A DNA stretch of 64,000 bases from Metarhizium brunneum (lineage: Eukaryota; Ascomycota; Sordariomycetes; Hypocreales; Clavicipitaceae): NCBI RefSeq assembly GCF_013426205.1, contig NC_089422.1, forward strand, positions 6,723,001 through 6,787,000, in the 5' to 3' direction. Positions 54,541 through 64,000 of the stretch are shown piece after piece (within the stretch, counting starts at the first letter, position 1; each line of letters starts with the position of its first letter). The notes under the pieces are model-generated. The model saw nothing but the letters and a program-made list of their open reading frames with translations, searched no databases and was not told the origin of the DNA. A program made the translations under genes and the position numbers.

Positions 54541-54738
54541 GGATCAACTTCAAGTCTCGACTTCGCCAAACTCCCAACAGTCAAAGCAACAGCAGACATG
54601 CGGCTCTTTGACCATGACTCGCAATCAAAAGAGATGTACTCGGCAACGACGAGGCTTCTTGACAACTACATTGTGTCGGTGAAAAATCGGTGGCTGAAGA
54701 CAGGAAGATTATGTGGTCAAATGGACTTGGGCGGATAA
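54541..54738 (+). pseudogene. Coding-like remnant downstream of the unknown gene
   Basis: One frame to the TAA at 54736 reads IDGSTSSLDFAKLPTVKATA, MYSATTRLLDNYIVSVKNRW and LKTGRLCGQMDLGG, which is protein-like. It has no start of its own and lies in a different frame from the preceding ORF. It may be the end of a degraded gene or an exon of that gene. The family is unknown. Confidence 0.3.
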
Positions 54739-55784
54739 AGCAGACTGCATCGCAGAGATCATAGCGGAATCAATCAATCCAGTGTCCTCTTACAACTTGC
54801 ATCTTCTTTCCTTCTAAATGCCCCAAGGCTGGCCCTTGTCGTAATCCAGGCGACGGCATCCCCATTAGGGATGAACTACGGTCTCCAGGACTGGCATTAT
54901 CGGACTAGGCGCTCGCGCTGACCTCACAATCGCGTAGCGTCTCCAGTAGGCGGCCAGTTCGTTGGTTAGAGGGCTCGCTGGCTTGATTCGAGGTTAAAAG
55001 GGAGGTTCACAGGCGACTCTTGGAACCGGACGTCCTCCGTGCGAGCCGGAGATGGCGTAGGCATAGTACCCATACGAACAGCAGCACATTTCCGATCAAG
55101 GAGAGAGATATATAAGCTCTTCTCCTTTGTAATCCTCGCCTTACATTATCTCGTTATATATCCAACAGCTAATGTCCCTAGCCTATTTTACAATAGCTTA
55201 CCTAGCTAATGTCTTGACTTACACGACACTCCACCTCTCTCGTCCATCATTTAAAAATATGCTTGCGCCCTGTGCCAGGTGAAGTTGCGGGACAGCTTCT
55301 GATCCACGACAGGTCCTTATAAATAGCATCTTGTCCCTCGTTTCCCCTTGATCCATACACAGCAGACTGTACATCAAGTATCGGAATGGTGGACCTGTGT
55401 AATGGCCAGCGTTGACACTGCGGCAGCCAGTCCTAGATTCGGTCCCTGCACTGTGCCCATACCGCTCACAAGTGCCGATGTACAGTGTCCAGGCGTCGCC
55501 CCATCGCACAGTGTCTCAGGAACACCTGCCTCAGCATTGACTCGAAACCTCAAGGCCGGCCACCTCATATCCAAGCTCACTCTCCGTCCAACATCTCTTC
55601 TCTGCGCCGGCAGGGCATACATGACAGCATTCAAAATACTTCCGTGCGCAACTAATCCATCAAGCCAAAAAAAAAAACCCAACTCGGCGCCCCTCCGCCC
55701 TCAATCCCACAACCCAAACAAACCCCATCGGCTTGCGACCAAAACTCCAAAACCCAACATCACCAACAGGCCTCAGCCCTCACA
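54739..55784. other. No supported gene
   Basis: About 1 kb. 55080-55200 is AT-rich with TATA-like stretches that recall retroelement LTR ends, but no flanking repeat or coding part supports this. 55660-55780 is C-rich and directly precedes the GH18 start. Confidence 0.45.
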
Positions 55785-56801
55785 ATGCCACCCATACCGC
55801 CGCACAAACACCCTCTCCCCCGCATCATAACCTACTACCAAACCCACCACGCGCCCTCAGGCGAACACATCTCCGTGCTCCCGCTCCTCACGCAGCCCTC
55901 CATATCCCTGACGCACCTCATCCTCGCAGCATGCCACATCAACGCGTCCCCCTCCCAGCTCACCCTCAACGACCACCCCCCGTCGCACCCACGCTTCCAA
56001 ACCCTCTGGGCCGAGCTCCGCGTCCTCCAAGCCTCCGGCGTCAAAGTACTCCTCATGCTCGGCGGCGCCGCCCCAGGCACCTACCAGCGCCTAGACTCAG
56101 AATCAGACCAGTTCGAGTCCTACTACGCGCCGCTACGACAACTCATCCGCGACAAAAACCTAGACGGCGTCGACCTGGACGTCGAGGAGCCCATGAGCCT
56201 CGCCGGCATCATCAGACTGATCGACCGGCTCAGGGCCGACTTTGGGCCCGGCTTCGTCATCACCCTCGCCCCCGTCGCCATGGCGCTGCTAGACCCGGAG
56301 AAGAACCTGAGCGGCTTCGACTACGAGGCGCTCGAGGTCATGAGGGGCAAGGAGATTGCCTGGTACAATACGCAGTTCTACTGCGGGTGGGGCAACCTGA
56401 CAAACACCCTCATGTACGACCTGATGCTCCAAAAGGGCTGGAGCCCCGAAAAGCTGGTCGTGGGCGTCGTCACGAACCCGGCCAACGGCTCTGGCTTTGT
56501 GCCGTGGGAGATGCTGTCCGCCATTTTGGCCATTTTGCACAGGCGCCACCGGAACTTTGGGGGCGTCATGGGCTGGGAGTACTTCAACAGCCTCCCTGGT
56601 GACGCGAGCCGGCCTTGGGAATGGGCAGGCAACATGTCGTCGTTGCTGAGAGCACACTCTCTGGGCCCTGTTCCAACACCAGCCGGCACAGATATCCAGC
56701 CCAGTGTCGACGGCGAGGTGGACCCGGATCCTGTTAACAATCGTCCTTTGGAGGTGCCCAAGAGTTTTGACTACTACTCCGATGGCACAGACCACGAATA
56801 G
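55785..56801 (+). CDS. Glycoside hydrolase family 18 protein without signal peptide
   Basis: A single exon of 338 codons. The GH18 catalytic signature D-x-x-D-x-D-x-E is present as DGVDLDVEE (acid Glu134), with the upstream strand GVKVLLMLGGAAPGTY and a later EIAWYNTQFYCGWGN and VMGWEYFNSLPGD, where Trp closes the barrel. No signal peptide is found and the protein starts MPPIPPHKHPLPRIITYYQ. It may therefore be an intracellular chitinase-like or endo-beta-N-acetylglucosaminidase-type enzyme. The last 60 residues are Pro/Asp-rich and disordered. Strong GC bias compared with the preceding island. Confidence 0.88.
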   Translation: MPPIPPHKHPLPRIITYYQTHHAPSGEHISVLPLLTQPSISLTHLILAACHINASPSQLTLNDHPPSHPRFQTLWAELRVLQASGVKVLLMLGGAAPGTYQRLDSESDQFESYYAPLRQLIRDKNLDGVDLDVEEPMSLAGIIRLIDRLRADFGPGFVITLAPVAMALLDPEKNLSGFDYEALEVMRGKEIAWYNTQFYCGWGNLTNTLMYDLMLQKGWSPEKLVVGVVTNPANGSGFVPWEMLSAILAILHRRHRNFGGVMGWEYFNSLPGDASRPWEWAGNMSSLLRAHSLGPVPTPAGTDIQPSVDGEVDPDPVNNRPLEVPKSFDYYSDGTDHE

Positions 56802-57055
56802 AGACATGACGAGGGAATAATAGCTAGATTCATAACACCATAGACATTGTTTCACACCAGAAGCAGCATCACTAGACACATAGGTAGAATTGAGTCTATT
56901 CGTTCCAAAAATAGGCAGATGTCTAGTGTAAAGCCAGCAACATAATCATGAGTCCACCATGCTAACCCATCTCAACATATCAATATCAATCTGAAAGCAA
57001 GTGCCATATATCTGTCCATGCGTGTTTAATCGGTCACACCCCATCAAACATCCTT

Positions 57056-58243
57056 TCAAACACAGGCAATCCAAGGGTCGCATTGCCCCTTGATGGTGAA
57101 GTTGTTGAACTCCGGATAACTGCCCTTCATGGATTCAATGATTGGATTGAAGAAATTCTTGTCAAAGCGTCCAATCTCACAGATAGAACATGGGGGAGTG
57201 AGGAAATTATCGTAATGAGTCTTGTACGCGAGGCGGCCAACTACATTGTTGGTGCCCAGATCAGTTGCCTCCAAGGTGAATGATTCAGGCATCACAACCC
57301 AGTTTGGAGAAGTGTTATTGGGGCCATTTCCTCCCGGAATGACGGGGTTCTGGTTGAACCACAAGCTGTTGAGCCCAACATCGCGCAGAGCCTTGATCAG
57401 GAGAAGAGTCATGTGAGTGTCTTCGTCAATCTGAATTCCGGCGCAGTCAATAGTGATGTTGTAGCCAATACCACGGGCTGGTTCGCCTATGCAACGGCCA
57501 GAGTTCTTGTCCCAGACGAAATGGTTGATGAATGACTGCCAAGTATCCTGCCAGTTGATGAATCGAGGGTTGACGCCCGCATAAATGCTCAGAGTACCCT
57601 TGTTGGGGTTGTAGGTGGGCACCGGCTGGCCTGATGTAGTAGTGACAGTGGCAGTAACGGTCTTGGGGGGCTTGGTATAATAGGTGGTAGCGGGAGTGGC
57701 AGTAGAGGAAGTCATGGTAGATGGGTGATCCATATCGTCAGGCCGAGACGGGGGTTCGTTGTCATGATTACAAACAAAGGCAGTCCAGCAAATGGCATCA
57801 TGACTGACAGTCTTGTTGATGGCTGCACTTACAGGGCGTCCCCGATAGGCCCAGCAGTTGAGCATGTTCTTGCCATCCTTGCTGGAAACAGCACTGCCAG
57901 CTTTGAAGCCATCAGGAGTGCCATCTTCGATGTAGGCGGTCCATACCTCACCATTTGGCATGGTAGCAGTGACTCCCTGGGGAATCCAAGGGTATATTCC
58001 GTCCTTGTATGGTACTTGAACGGCCATGTCTGGGGCATTGGGATAGTTGGCAGCAGAGGCTGGCCATTTGATGTCCTTGTACCAGTTCATCTGGCGAGAG
58101 GTGGACCAGTCGGGGTGTTCCTTGTCGTCCCCAATGCCGCAATCACAGAGAATGAGGTCGCCCTTGGAGGATTTCTCACTGTAGACCATAGAGGTCAGAC
58201 CGAGAATGGCAACGAGGCCGTTGGTAAGCTTGGTAGCAGGCAT
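57056..58243 (-). CDS. Secreted protein of unknown function with a Thr-rich linker
   Basis: A single exon of 395 codons. A signal peptide (MPATKLTNGLVAILGLTSMV) is followed by a first domain with CDCGIGDDKEHPDW, MNWYKDIKWPASAANYP and NCWAYRGRPVSAAINKTV. A linker rich in Ser/Thr/Pro (about residues 178-215) leads to a second domain containing YAGVNPRFINWQDTWQSF, RGIGYNITIDCAGIQ and CSICEIGRFDKNFFNPIIES. Paired cysteines and N-glycosylation sequons suit an extracellular protein. I do not recognise either domain. Intact, and conserved-looking rather than orphan. Confidence 0.8.
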   Translation of the reverse strand: MPATKLTNGLVAILGLTSMVYSEKSSKGDLILCDCGIGDDKEHPDWSTSRQMNWYKDIKWPASAANYPNAPDMAVQVPYKDGIYPWIPQGVTATMPNGEVWTAYIEDGTPDGFKAGSAVSSKDGKNMLNCWAYRGRPVSAAINKTVSHDAICWTAFVCNHDNEPPSRPDDMDHPSTMTSSTATPATTYYTKPPKTVTATVTTTSGQPVPTYNPNKGTLSIYAGVNPRFINWQDTWQSFINHFVWDKNSGRCIGEPARGIGYNITIDCAGIQIDEDTHMTLLLIKALRDVGLNSLWFNQNPVIPGGNGPNNTSPNWVVMPESFTLEATDLGTNNVVGRLAYKTHYDNFLTPPCSICEIGRFDKNFFNPIIESMKGSYPEFNNFTIKGQCDPWIACV

Positions 58244-58978
58244 GTTGGCGAGGAGGAGAATGGTATTTTGGCAGAGGTTTGCAACGACGTGGACAACTCT
58301 GTAGATGGGAATGAGTAGAGAGATAAGTTGAGAGAAAGGGAAAAGAGGAGAGATTGAGAGGAGAGATTAAGAGGAAATTCGAGGCCGGCTGCCTGCTGTT
58401 TCCTTCCCAGACCTGTCACTTACACGGAAGGAGCTGCCAGCTGGCACAGGTGCCACTGGAAAGTGTGATCCGGTTTCGGGGTAAATTATTTGCCCGAAAA
58501 TCGCAAGTTTGTGTTCAGCAGAAAAGTTTGGATCGTAACAGGACTTGGAGACTTGAAAGACTCTATTTTCTTTAGTCAAAATTTCGATCCAGTTGAATGA
58601 TGCCGTATACAGCTGTTTCATAACCAATATGGTGGTATGGCAAAAAAGAAACCGCAGGGTCTGGTGTGCGACTAATGCATGATTCCGCGGTCCATTGCCA
58701 AACTATATTTAAACTAATTCCATAGAATCAAATAGACTAATACCGCTCAATATCATTTTTAAATGCCTCGAGCAGGCTTTTGAGCAATCGTGGCCAAAAA
58801 CATGCAACTGCTTCGCCTACCCTAGACCAGAAGTTCATCACTCGTCGTTTTGTCCACTCGGAACTATGATCCACCGAATCGTATTTCGCACTTGAGCTGA
58901 CAACCTCCTCAACCCGTGAGCTTTTCGGAGACATCGCCAGCTCGAATGCCTTGGGAAGCAATCTCCTAGAACAAAATT
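58244..58978. other. Intergenic, divergent promoters
   Basis: 735 bases between two divergent genes. It includes a pyrimidine/purine-biased tract (58310-58380, GAGAGA-rich on plus), likely in the 5' untranslated region of the secreted-protein gene. A 74-codon minus-strand frame (58737-58961) is open, but nothing supports it as a gene. Confidence 0.45.
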
Positions 58979-59560
58979 ATGTTTCGTCGCGCCAATGCCC
59001 CTAATTGGCTTCGCCAGATACGAGCTCGCCGCTCCATACCCTACTTCACGCTGGGCGTCCGCCACGAATCCTCGCAGGCATCACGCATCGACCGAGTCAC
59101 AGCACGACTACCCCAGCGCCTACAAAAATACACCAATGGGCTCCGAAATGCACCGGTATCTCACGTTGTGTCGTTTCTAATCCTTCATGAGCTTACGGCC
59201 ATTGTCCCGCTGTGTGCGCTATTTGCGTTGTTCCACTATACTACTTTTGTGCCGGTGGCATACGTGACCTCGCATTTTGGGGACTATGTGCAGACCGGCA
59301 TCTCGCGATTTGAGAGGTATTTTAGTAGGAAGGGCTGGTTTGGATTTGGCCCGGGCGATGCCGACAAGGAAAAGGCGGACGATGCCATGGATAAATGGAA
59401 GAGTGGAGAGCAAAAGTACAAGATCCTCGTCGAGGTCGCTCTGGCGTATGCGATTACCAAAGCCCTTCTGCCTATTCGAATCATAGGAAGTGTCTGGGCA
59501 ACTCCATGGTTTGCGGGCGTGTTGCTACGCTTGAGACGAGTCTTGACGCGCAAATTATGA
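58979..59560 (+). CDS. Small mitochondrial inner-membrane protein, Mrx11/DUF1279-like
   Basis: A single exon of 193 codons. The N-terminus is Arg-rich (MFRRANAPNWLRQIRARRS), a presequence. The core has a hydrophobic helix VSHVVSFLILHELTAIVPLC and ALFHYTTFVPVAYV, and near the end LVEVALAYAITKALLPIRII, a second membrane segment. The phrase SFxxLHExTAIVPL is shared by conserved fungal mitochondrial proteins of the Mrx11 type, associated with the mitochondrial translation machinery in yeast. Assignment is from memory of the pattern, not a search. Confidence 0.65.
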   Translation: MFRRANAPNWLRQIRARRSIPYFTLGVRHESSQASRIDRVTARLPQRLQKYTNGLRNAPVSHVVSFLILHELTAIVPLCALFALFHYTTFVPVAYVTSHFGDYVQTGISRFERYFSRKGWFGFGPGDADKEKADDAMDKWKSGEQKYKILVEVALAYAITKALLPIRIIGSVWATPWFAGVLLRLRRVLTRKL

Positions 59561-59703
59561 ATCAATAGAAACAAAGTATACTGATGCCTATCCACAAACA
59601 ACCCGTTTTAATTTTTTTCCATCTTGGCCGCTATATATGTGTATGTCGACTATGGATATTGCTTTCCCCAAGATTTTTTGTCCAACAATTGTATCGAGTG
59701 CAT

Positions 59704-60589
59704 TTAAGCCTTCTCATAGATCCAGTCGAACTGGGACTGCTTGTAGCTGACAACATCACCCTCCTTGAACCAGAGAGCAATCTCCTTCTTGGCGTTCTCG
59801 ACGGAGTCGGAGCCGTGGCAGACGTTGCGGCCGACATCGATGGCGAAGTCACCACGGATGGTGCCGGGGGCGGAGGCAAGGGGGTTGGTAGCACCGAGGA
59901 TGGCTGAGTTTGTTAGTGATATGCGAAAAGAAAGGGGCATGGGCGATTGCTTACCGCGGCCAGTCTTGACGGCATCACGGCCCTCCCAGACCATGGCGCA
60001 GATGGGACCAGAAAGCATGTCTAAAGGAGGGAAGTTAGTGTCTGTTGATCCTTTCAAAGATATCCAGTTATACATACACTTGATGAGACCATCAAAGAAA
60101 GGCTTGCCCTTCAGGTCGGCGTCTGTGAGGCGTCAGTAAGTCCACTGCTGGTGACGTGGGCGATAATTTACGAACAGTGAGCCTCAAGATGGTCCTTGGA
60201 AGGAGTGACGAGCTTGATAGCGGCAAGCTTGTAGCTGATAATGGTCAGCAAGGACTATTCCAGCCCAATCGTCTAGATTGGGTCATATGGGACCCAGGAT
60301 GGGTAGTTTCTTACCCGCGGTTCTCGAAGCGGGAGATGATGGGGCCAACGAGGCCACGCTGAACGTTGTTAGCAGAACATAACCAATGAAGCAAAGATCT
60401 TTTATAGGAACCTACCTGGACGCCATCGGGCTTGATAGCAATGAAGCTATTTCACATTGTGTTAGGAAGAGGCTCCTTGGAAAAGCTTTTGGAGGGGTAG
60501 CGTGGCGGGGTAAACCGAAAAAAAAACGACAATAAACAAAAGAGATTCAGGTCTGGGGAAGAAGCTTACGTCTGCTCGGCGGAAGACAT
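59704..60589 (-). CDS. ndk1: Nucleoside diphosphate kinase
   Basis: A multi-exon minus-strand gene. Pieces in order from 60589 are [103 protein letters not shown] and, in the last exon, [20 protein letters not shown] with the phosphorylated histidine, ending IYEKA. The total is about 153 residues, the normal size. It transfers the gamma phosphate between nucleotides through phosphohistidine. The exon-1 frame is also open upstream to an ATG at 60898, adding 103 residues with a membrane-like helix (see findings). The usual start at 60589 is preferred. Confidence 0.95.
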
Positions 60590-61610
60590 TGTGCTTTTGG
60601 GGTTCGAGTACGTCGAAGCTGGAATGGATAACAGGTCTAGAGGGGTTGAATGGACAGAGTTTGGAGCGGGAACCTGACGAGAGGAGAGAAAGTAAATAGC
60701 AATGGCAGCCAAGGCAAAGGCAAAGAAGGGGAGGGCAAAAATTGGTGGGGGCAGGGTTTCCAGAGCGCGCCGCAGCGGGTTCCTCTGCTGGCCACCATCA
60801 GTGTTCCTACATGTAGCGGTGGTGCTGCTGGCGCTGGCGCTTCTGCTTGCATGTGTGCCTGAAGCGGGGTTTTGCTGGTTGTGGTGGGGTTTGGCCATGA
60901 TGATTTGACGACGGCGGTGAACGGGTCGTGGTTCAAGCGGCCCTGGACGCCAGACTGAGTACGAAGTATTATCGTTGGAAGGGGAGATACTAGTCGTAAT
61001 GTGGATGCGTACAGTGTGGAAAACGATGCTGAAGCCGCATGTTGACGATGCTGCGCCCGTTTTCAGCGTCTGCGTTCCAGGTGCGACGGCGACGTGTTAA
61101 GGTGACTGCACTGCTAGACTGGCATCAGTCAAGAGAGGGCCTGACAGTTATCCGAGGAGAGTCAATTCCTCTTTCACATCGCGACAAATTCATCGGCCTG
61201 CCTGGGGTTTGCCAGCTTGTCCGTCCACTCAGTGCCCTCCATCCTGCCATCACAACCTCGCACTCCTCAGAGTTTGGCGACGACGCCAAGCCTTGGACCC
61301 ATTGGCCAGTGACCACTGCGCGCCAGTCCACATTGGGAAGCTTGTAGCAGGGGCCCAGGGGACAGCTTGCATCGACGTTGAAACTCGAGACAGACCAACA
61401 TTGTGCACACAGGTCGGCCCTTGACCTCCATCCAATTCAATTGATCTCATCCACCATCAGGCGACGGGATCTCGCCATTGTTAGACTGCCTGAGCCAGGC
61501 TTGGTTGCACCAAGGAATTGAGTCCGTCCCATGTTGCTCTCTTATTTTGTCCTGCAATCTCGCCCTCGTACCGTGCCACCTTCCACCTCGGCCTGTCCAT
61601 TCCCTCGACC
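60590..61610. promoter_or_regulatory. Divergent promoter region of NDK and glucosidase II
   Basis: About 1 kb between divergent starts. Part of it (60590-60898) is an open frame continuous with NDK exon 1. The rest holds only shadow frames. Confidence 0.45.
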
Positions 61611-64000
61611 ATGAGGTCAGCATTGGGACTACCGACCCGATGGGCAGCCATTCTGTGTCTGCTAGCAGCTTTGTTCTGCTTGATTCAACCCTCTGGTAAT
61701 ACTTTTTTATCAAAAACGTGCCATGGCCTCTGCCTTTGCTAATGCCATTCACCAGCATCCGTCAAGGAACACGACTTCAAAAAGTGCGACCAGTCCGGGT
61801 TTTGCAAACGCAATCGTGCCTATGCCGACAACGCCAACACCCACAGCTCAACCTGGAGCTCTCCCTATGAAGTTCTACCCGAAACCGCAAAGTTCAAAGA
61901 TGGCCAATGGCAAGCCGTGATTCTCAAGACCATCAACAACGGTGAGAAGGCTGCACTACCTATTACGGTGTCACTTCTGAAGAGCGGTGTCGCCCGCATC
62001 TCCATCGATGAGGAAAAGCGACAAAAGAAAGAGATTGAGCTGCGACATAATAGTAAAGCCAGAAAAGAGCGCTATAATGAAGCAGAAGACTGGGTAATCG
62101 TCGGCGGACTGGAGCTGGATAAGCAGGCGCAGGTCGCCTTCCAGGATAAGTCTCAGGCCAATATCAAGTACGGCGGCGACGACAAATTTGAAGTTGTCAT
62201 CAAGTTTTCACCATTCGAAGTCGATTTCAAACGTGACGATGAATCTCACATCAAATTCAATGACCGTGGACTGTTCAACATGGAGCACTGGCGACCAAAA
62301 ATCGAAAAAGAGAAGACCGAAGGCGATGACAGCAAGGCTGAAGAGAACGCCAAGACTGACGATGGTGAGGACGAGAGCACCTGGTGGGATGAGTCCTTCG
62401 GTGGCAACACCGACTCCAAACCCCGTGGTCCGGAGAGTGTGGCTATGGATATCTCCTTTGTTGGATATGAACAAGTCTTTGGCATTCCGGAACACACCGG
62501 CTCCATATCTCTCAAGCAGACCCGTGGCGGCGATGGGAACCACCATGAGCCTTATCGTCTGTACAACACCGATGTCTTCGAGTACATCCTAGATAGTCCC
62601 ATGACCCTATATGGCGCGATTCCTTTCATGCAGGCGCACCGCAAGGACTCCTCTGTTGGTGTCTTTTGGCTTAATGCCGCCGAGACTTGGATCGACATTG
62701 TCAAGGGCAAGGACCACAAGAACCCCCTCAGCTTGGGCAAAGGTGCTAGGACTAGTACACATACCCATTGGATTTCTGAGGCTGGTATTTTGGATGTTTT
62801 CGTCTTCTTGGGCCCGACCCCGCGCGATCTTACCAAGAAATACGGTGAACTCACAGGCTACACAGCCATGCCCCAGGAATTCTCCGTTGGTTACCATCAG
62901 TGTAGGTGGAACTATATTTCTGATGACGATGTCAAGGACGTTGACCGCCGAATGGACAAGTACAAGATCCCCTACGATGTCATTTGGCTTGACATTGAGT
63001 ACACAGAGGAGAAGAAGTACTTCACATGGGACCCCCACTCCTTTGCTGATCCAGTTGGCATGGGACAACAGCTGGATACCCACGGACGCAAGCTTGTGGT
63101 AATTATTGACCCTCATATCAAGAAGGTAGACAACTACGCCGTTAGCTCAGACATGCTCTCCAAAGACTTTGCTGTTCACAACAAGGATGACGAGACTTAT
63201 GAGGGCTGGTGCTGGCCTGGCTCATCTAACTGGGTCGACTGCTTTAACCCCAAGGCAAATGAGTGGTGGAAGACCTTGTTCAAGTACGACTCGTTCAAAG
63301 GAACCTTGGAGAACACTTTTCTCTGGAACGATATGAATGAGCCGTCAGTCTTCAACGGCCCCGAGACTACCATGCCCAAGGACAACATTCATTTTGGCAA
63401 CTGGGAGCACCGTGATATCCACAACTTGAACGGCCTCACATTCCATAATGCTTCCTGGGAAGCCATGGCCAGCCGCAAGAAGGGGGAGATGCGCCGCCCC
63501 TTCATTCTCACGCGTTCTTTCTACTCTGGCTCTCAGCGACTCGGCGCCATGTGGACTGGAGACAACCAAGCCAACTGGGAGCATCTCGCCGCCTCTATTC
63601 CCATGGTTCTCAACCAGGGCATCTCTGGATTCCCCTTTGCCGGTGCTGATGTTGGAGGCTTCTTTGGCAACCCCGACAAGGACCTAATGGCCCGCTGGTA
63701 CCAAGCCGGCATCTTTTACCCTTTTATGCGAGCACACGCTCACATTGACTCACGCCGTCGCGAACCATACATGCTCGGCGAGCCGTACACGGAAATTCTC
63801 ACTAAAGCACTCCGCCTTCGCTACGCATTGCTTCCTTCATGGTACACAGCATTCTTCCACGCCAACCGCGACGGAAGCCCCATTGTTCGCCCCATGGTCT
63901 GGACTCACCCGTCTGAGGAGAGTGGCTTTGCCATTGATGACCAGCTTTTCCTTGGAACCACCGGTCTGCTGGCGAAGCCTATTGTCGAAAAGGACAAGTT
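61611..64000 (+). CDS. Glucosidase II catalytic (alpha) subunit, GH31, 3' end outside the window
   Basis: Exon 1 (61611-61695) encodes a signal peptide (MRSALGLPTRWAAILCLLAA). Exon 2 starts at 61756 and remains open to the window end, about 777 residues in all. Family features: CDQSGFCKRNRAYAD near the N-terminus, the acidic insert EDESTWWDESFGG, FGIPEHTGSISLKQT, IWLDIEYTEEKKYFTWD, the nucleophile block FLWNDMNEPSVFNGPE, the acid/base block QRLGAMWTGDNQANWEHL and FPFAGADVGGFFGNPD. Glucosidase II trims glucose from N-glycans in the ER, with a beta subunit for retention. The C-terminal beta domain is cut by the window edge. Confidence 0.97.

Noticed and set aside
55080..55200. LTR-like AT-rich stretch
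   Set aside because: It resembles retroelement ends in style only; no second copy, primer-binding site or coding remnants were found nearby.
55733..56602. 289-codon plus-strand frame over the GH18 gene
   Set aside because: Pro/Arg/His-rich alternate frame of GC-rich coding DNA; the GH18 frame carries the catalytic motif.
58737..58961. 74-codon minus-strand frame between the secreted-protein gene and the small mitochondrial gene
   Set aside because: Protein-like in part, but no family, signal or conservation evidence can be seen.

Overview
The window is nuclear DNA of a filamentous ascomycete. Genes are dense on both strands, introns are short (about 50-70 bases, GT...AG), and many products are fungus-specific families: HET domain, STAND/NACHT receptor, G1 glutamic protease, cAMP-receptor-like GPCR and BIM1-like proteins. 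Protein similarities fit Sordariomycetes, most likely Hypocreales. That placement is inference from family resemblance; no search was run. Exon limits were set by reading splice sites and checking codon phase.

Layout. 1-183 is the start of a ubiquitin-conjugating enzyme. 439-15144 holds a rearranged segment. The 5' exons of a zinc alcohol dehydrogenase lie at 439-647 on the minus strand and the remaining exons lie at 14070-15144 on the plus strand. The two halves join in perfect codon phase, as expected if a segment of about 13.6 kb was inverted with a breakpoint inside one intron. Inside it are a divergent pair of surface proteins (a GPI-anchored protein and a BIM1-like membrane protein) sharing an upstream region with three exact iron-type GATA sites, then a secreted G1 protease with a 139-bp tandem duplication at its 3' end, a tRNA-Glu gene with an intron, and gene-poor DNA.

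15.2-31.1 kb is mostly conserved housekeeping sequence: cysteinyl-tRNA synthetase, TRM61, an ELO-like protein, a medium-chain oxidoreductase, SmD3, a mitochondrial protein, a GPCR and a proline-racemase-family enzyme. 31.2-55.7 kb looks like an accessory island. It holds a decayed membrane-protein gene, a PD-(D/E)XK nuclease-like protein 588 bp upstream of an intact NACHT receptor with C-terminal C2H2 zinc fingers, a HET-domain protein, a beta-lactamase-like pseudogene, an APH-type kinase, a SNF2/RING ATPase, an inverted-repeat (MITE-like) element, a RIM2-like carrier and several orphan reading frames. 55.8-64 kb returns to ordinary genes: GH18, a secreted protein, a small mitochondrial membrane protein, nucleoside diphosphate kinase and glucosidase II alpha (cut by the window end).

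The candidates most worth following are the nuclease-like/NACHT-zinc-finger/HET neighbourhood as a self/non-self recognition locus, the NACHT P-loop that is interrupted by an intron whose retention stops translation, the iron-GATA sites upstream of the BIM1-like gene, and the inversion-split dehydrogenase.
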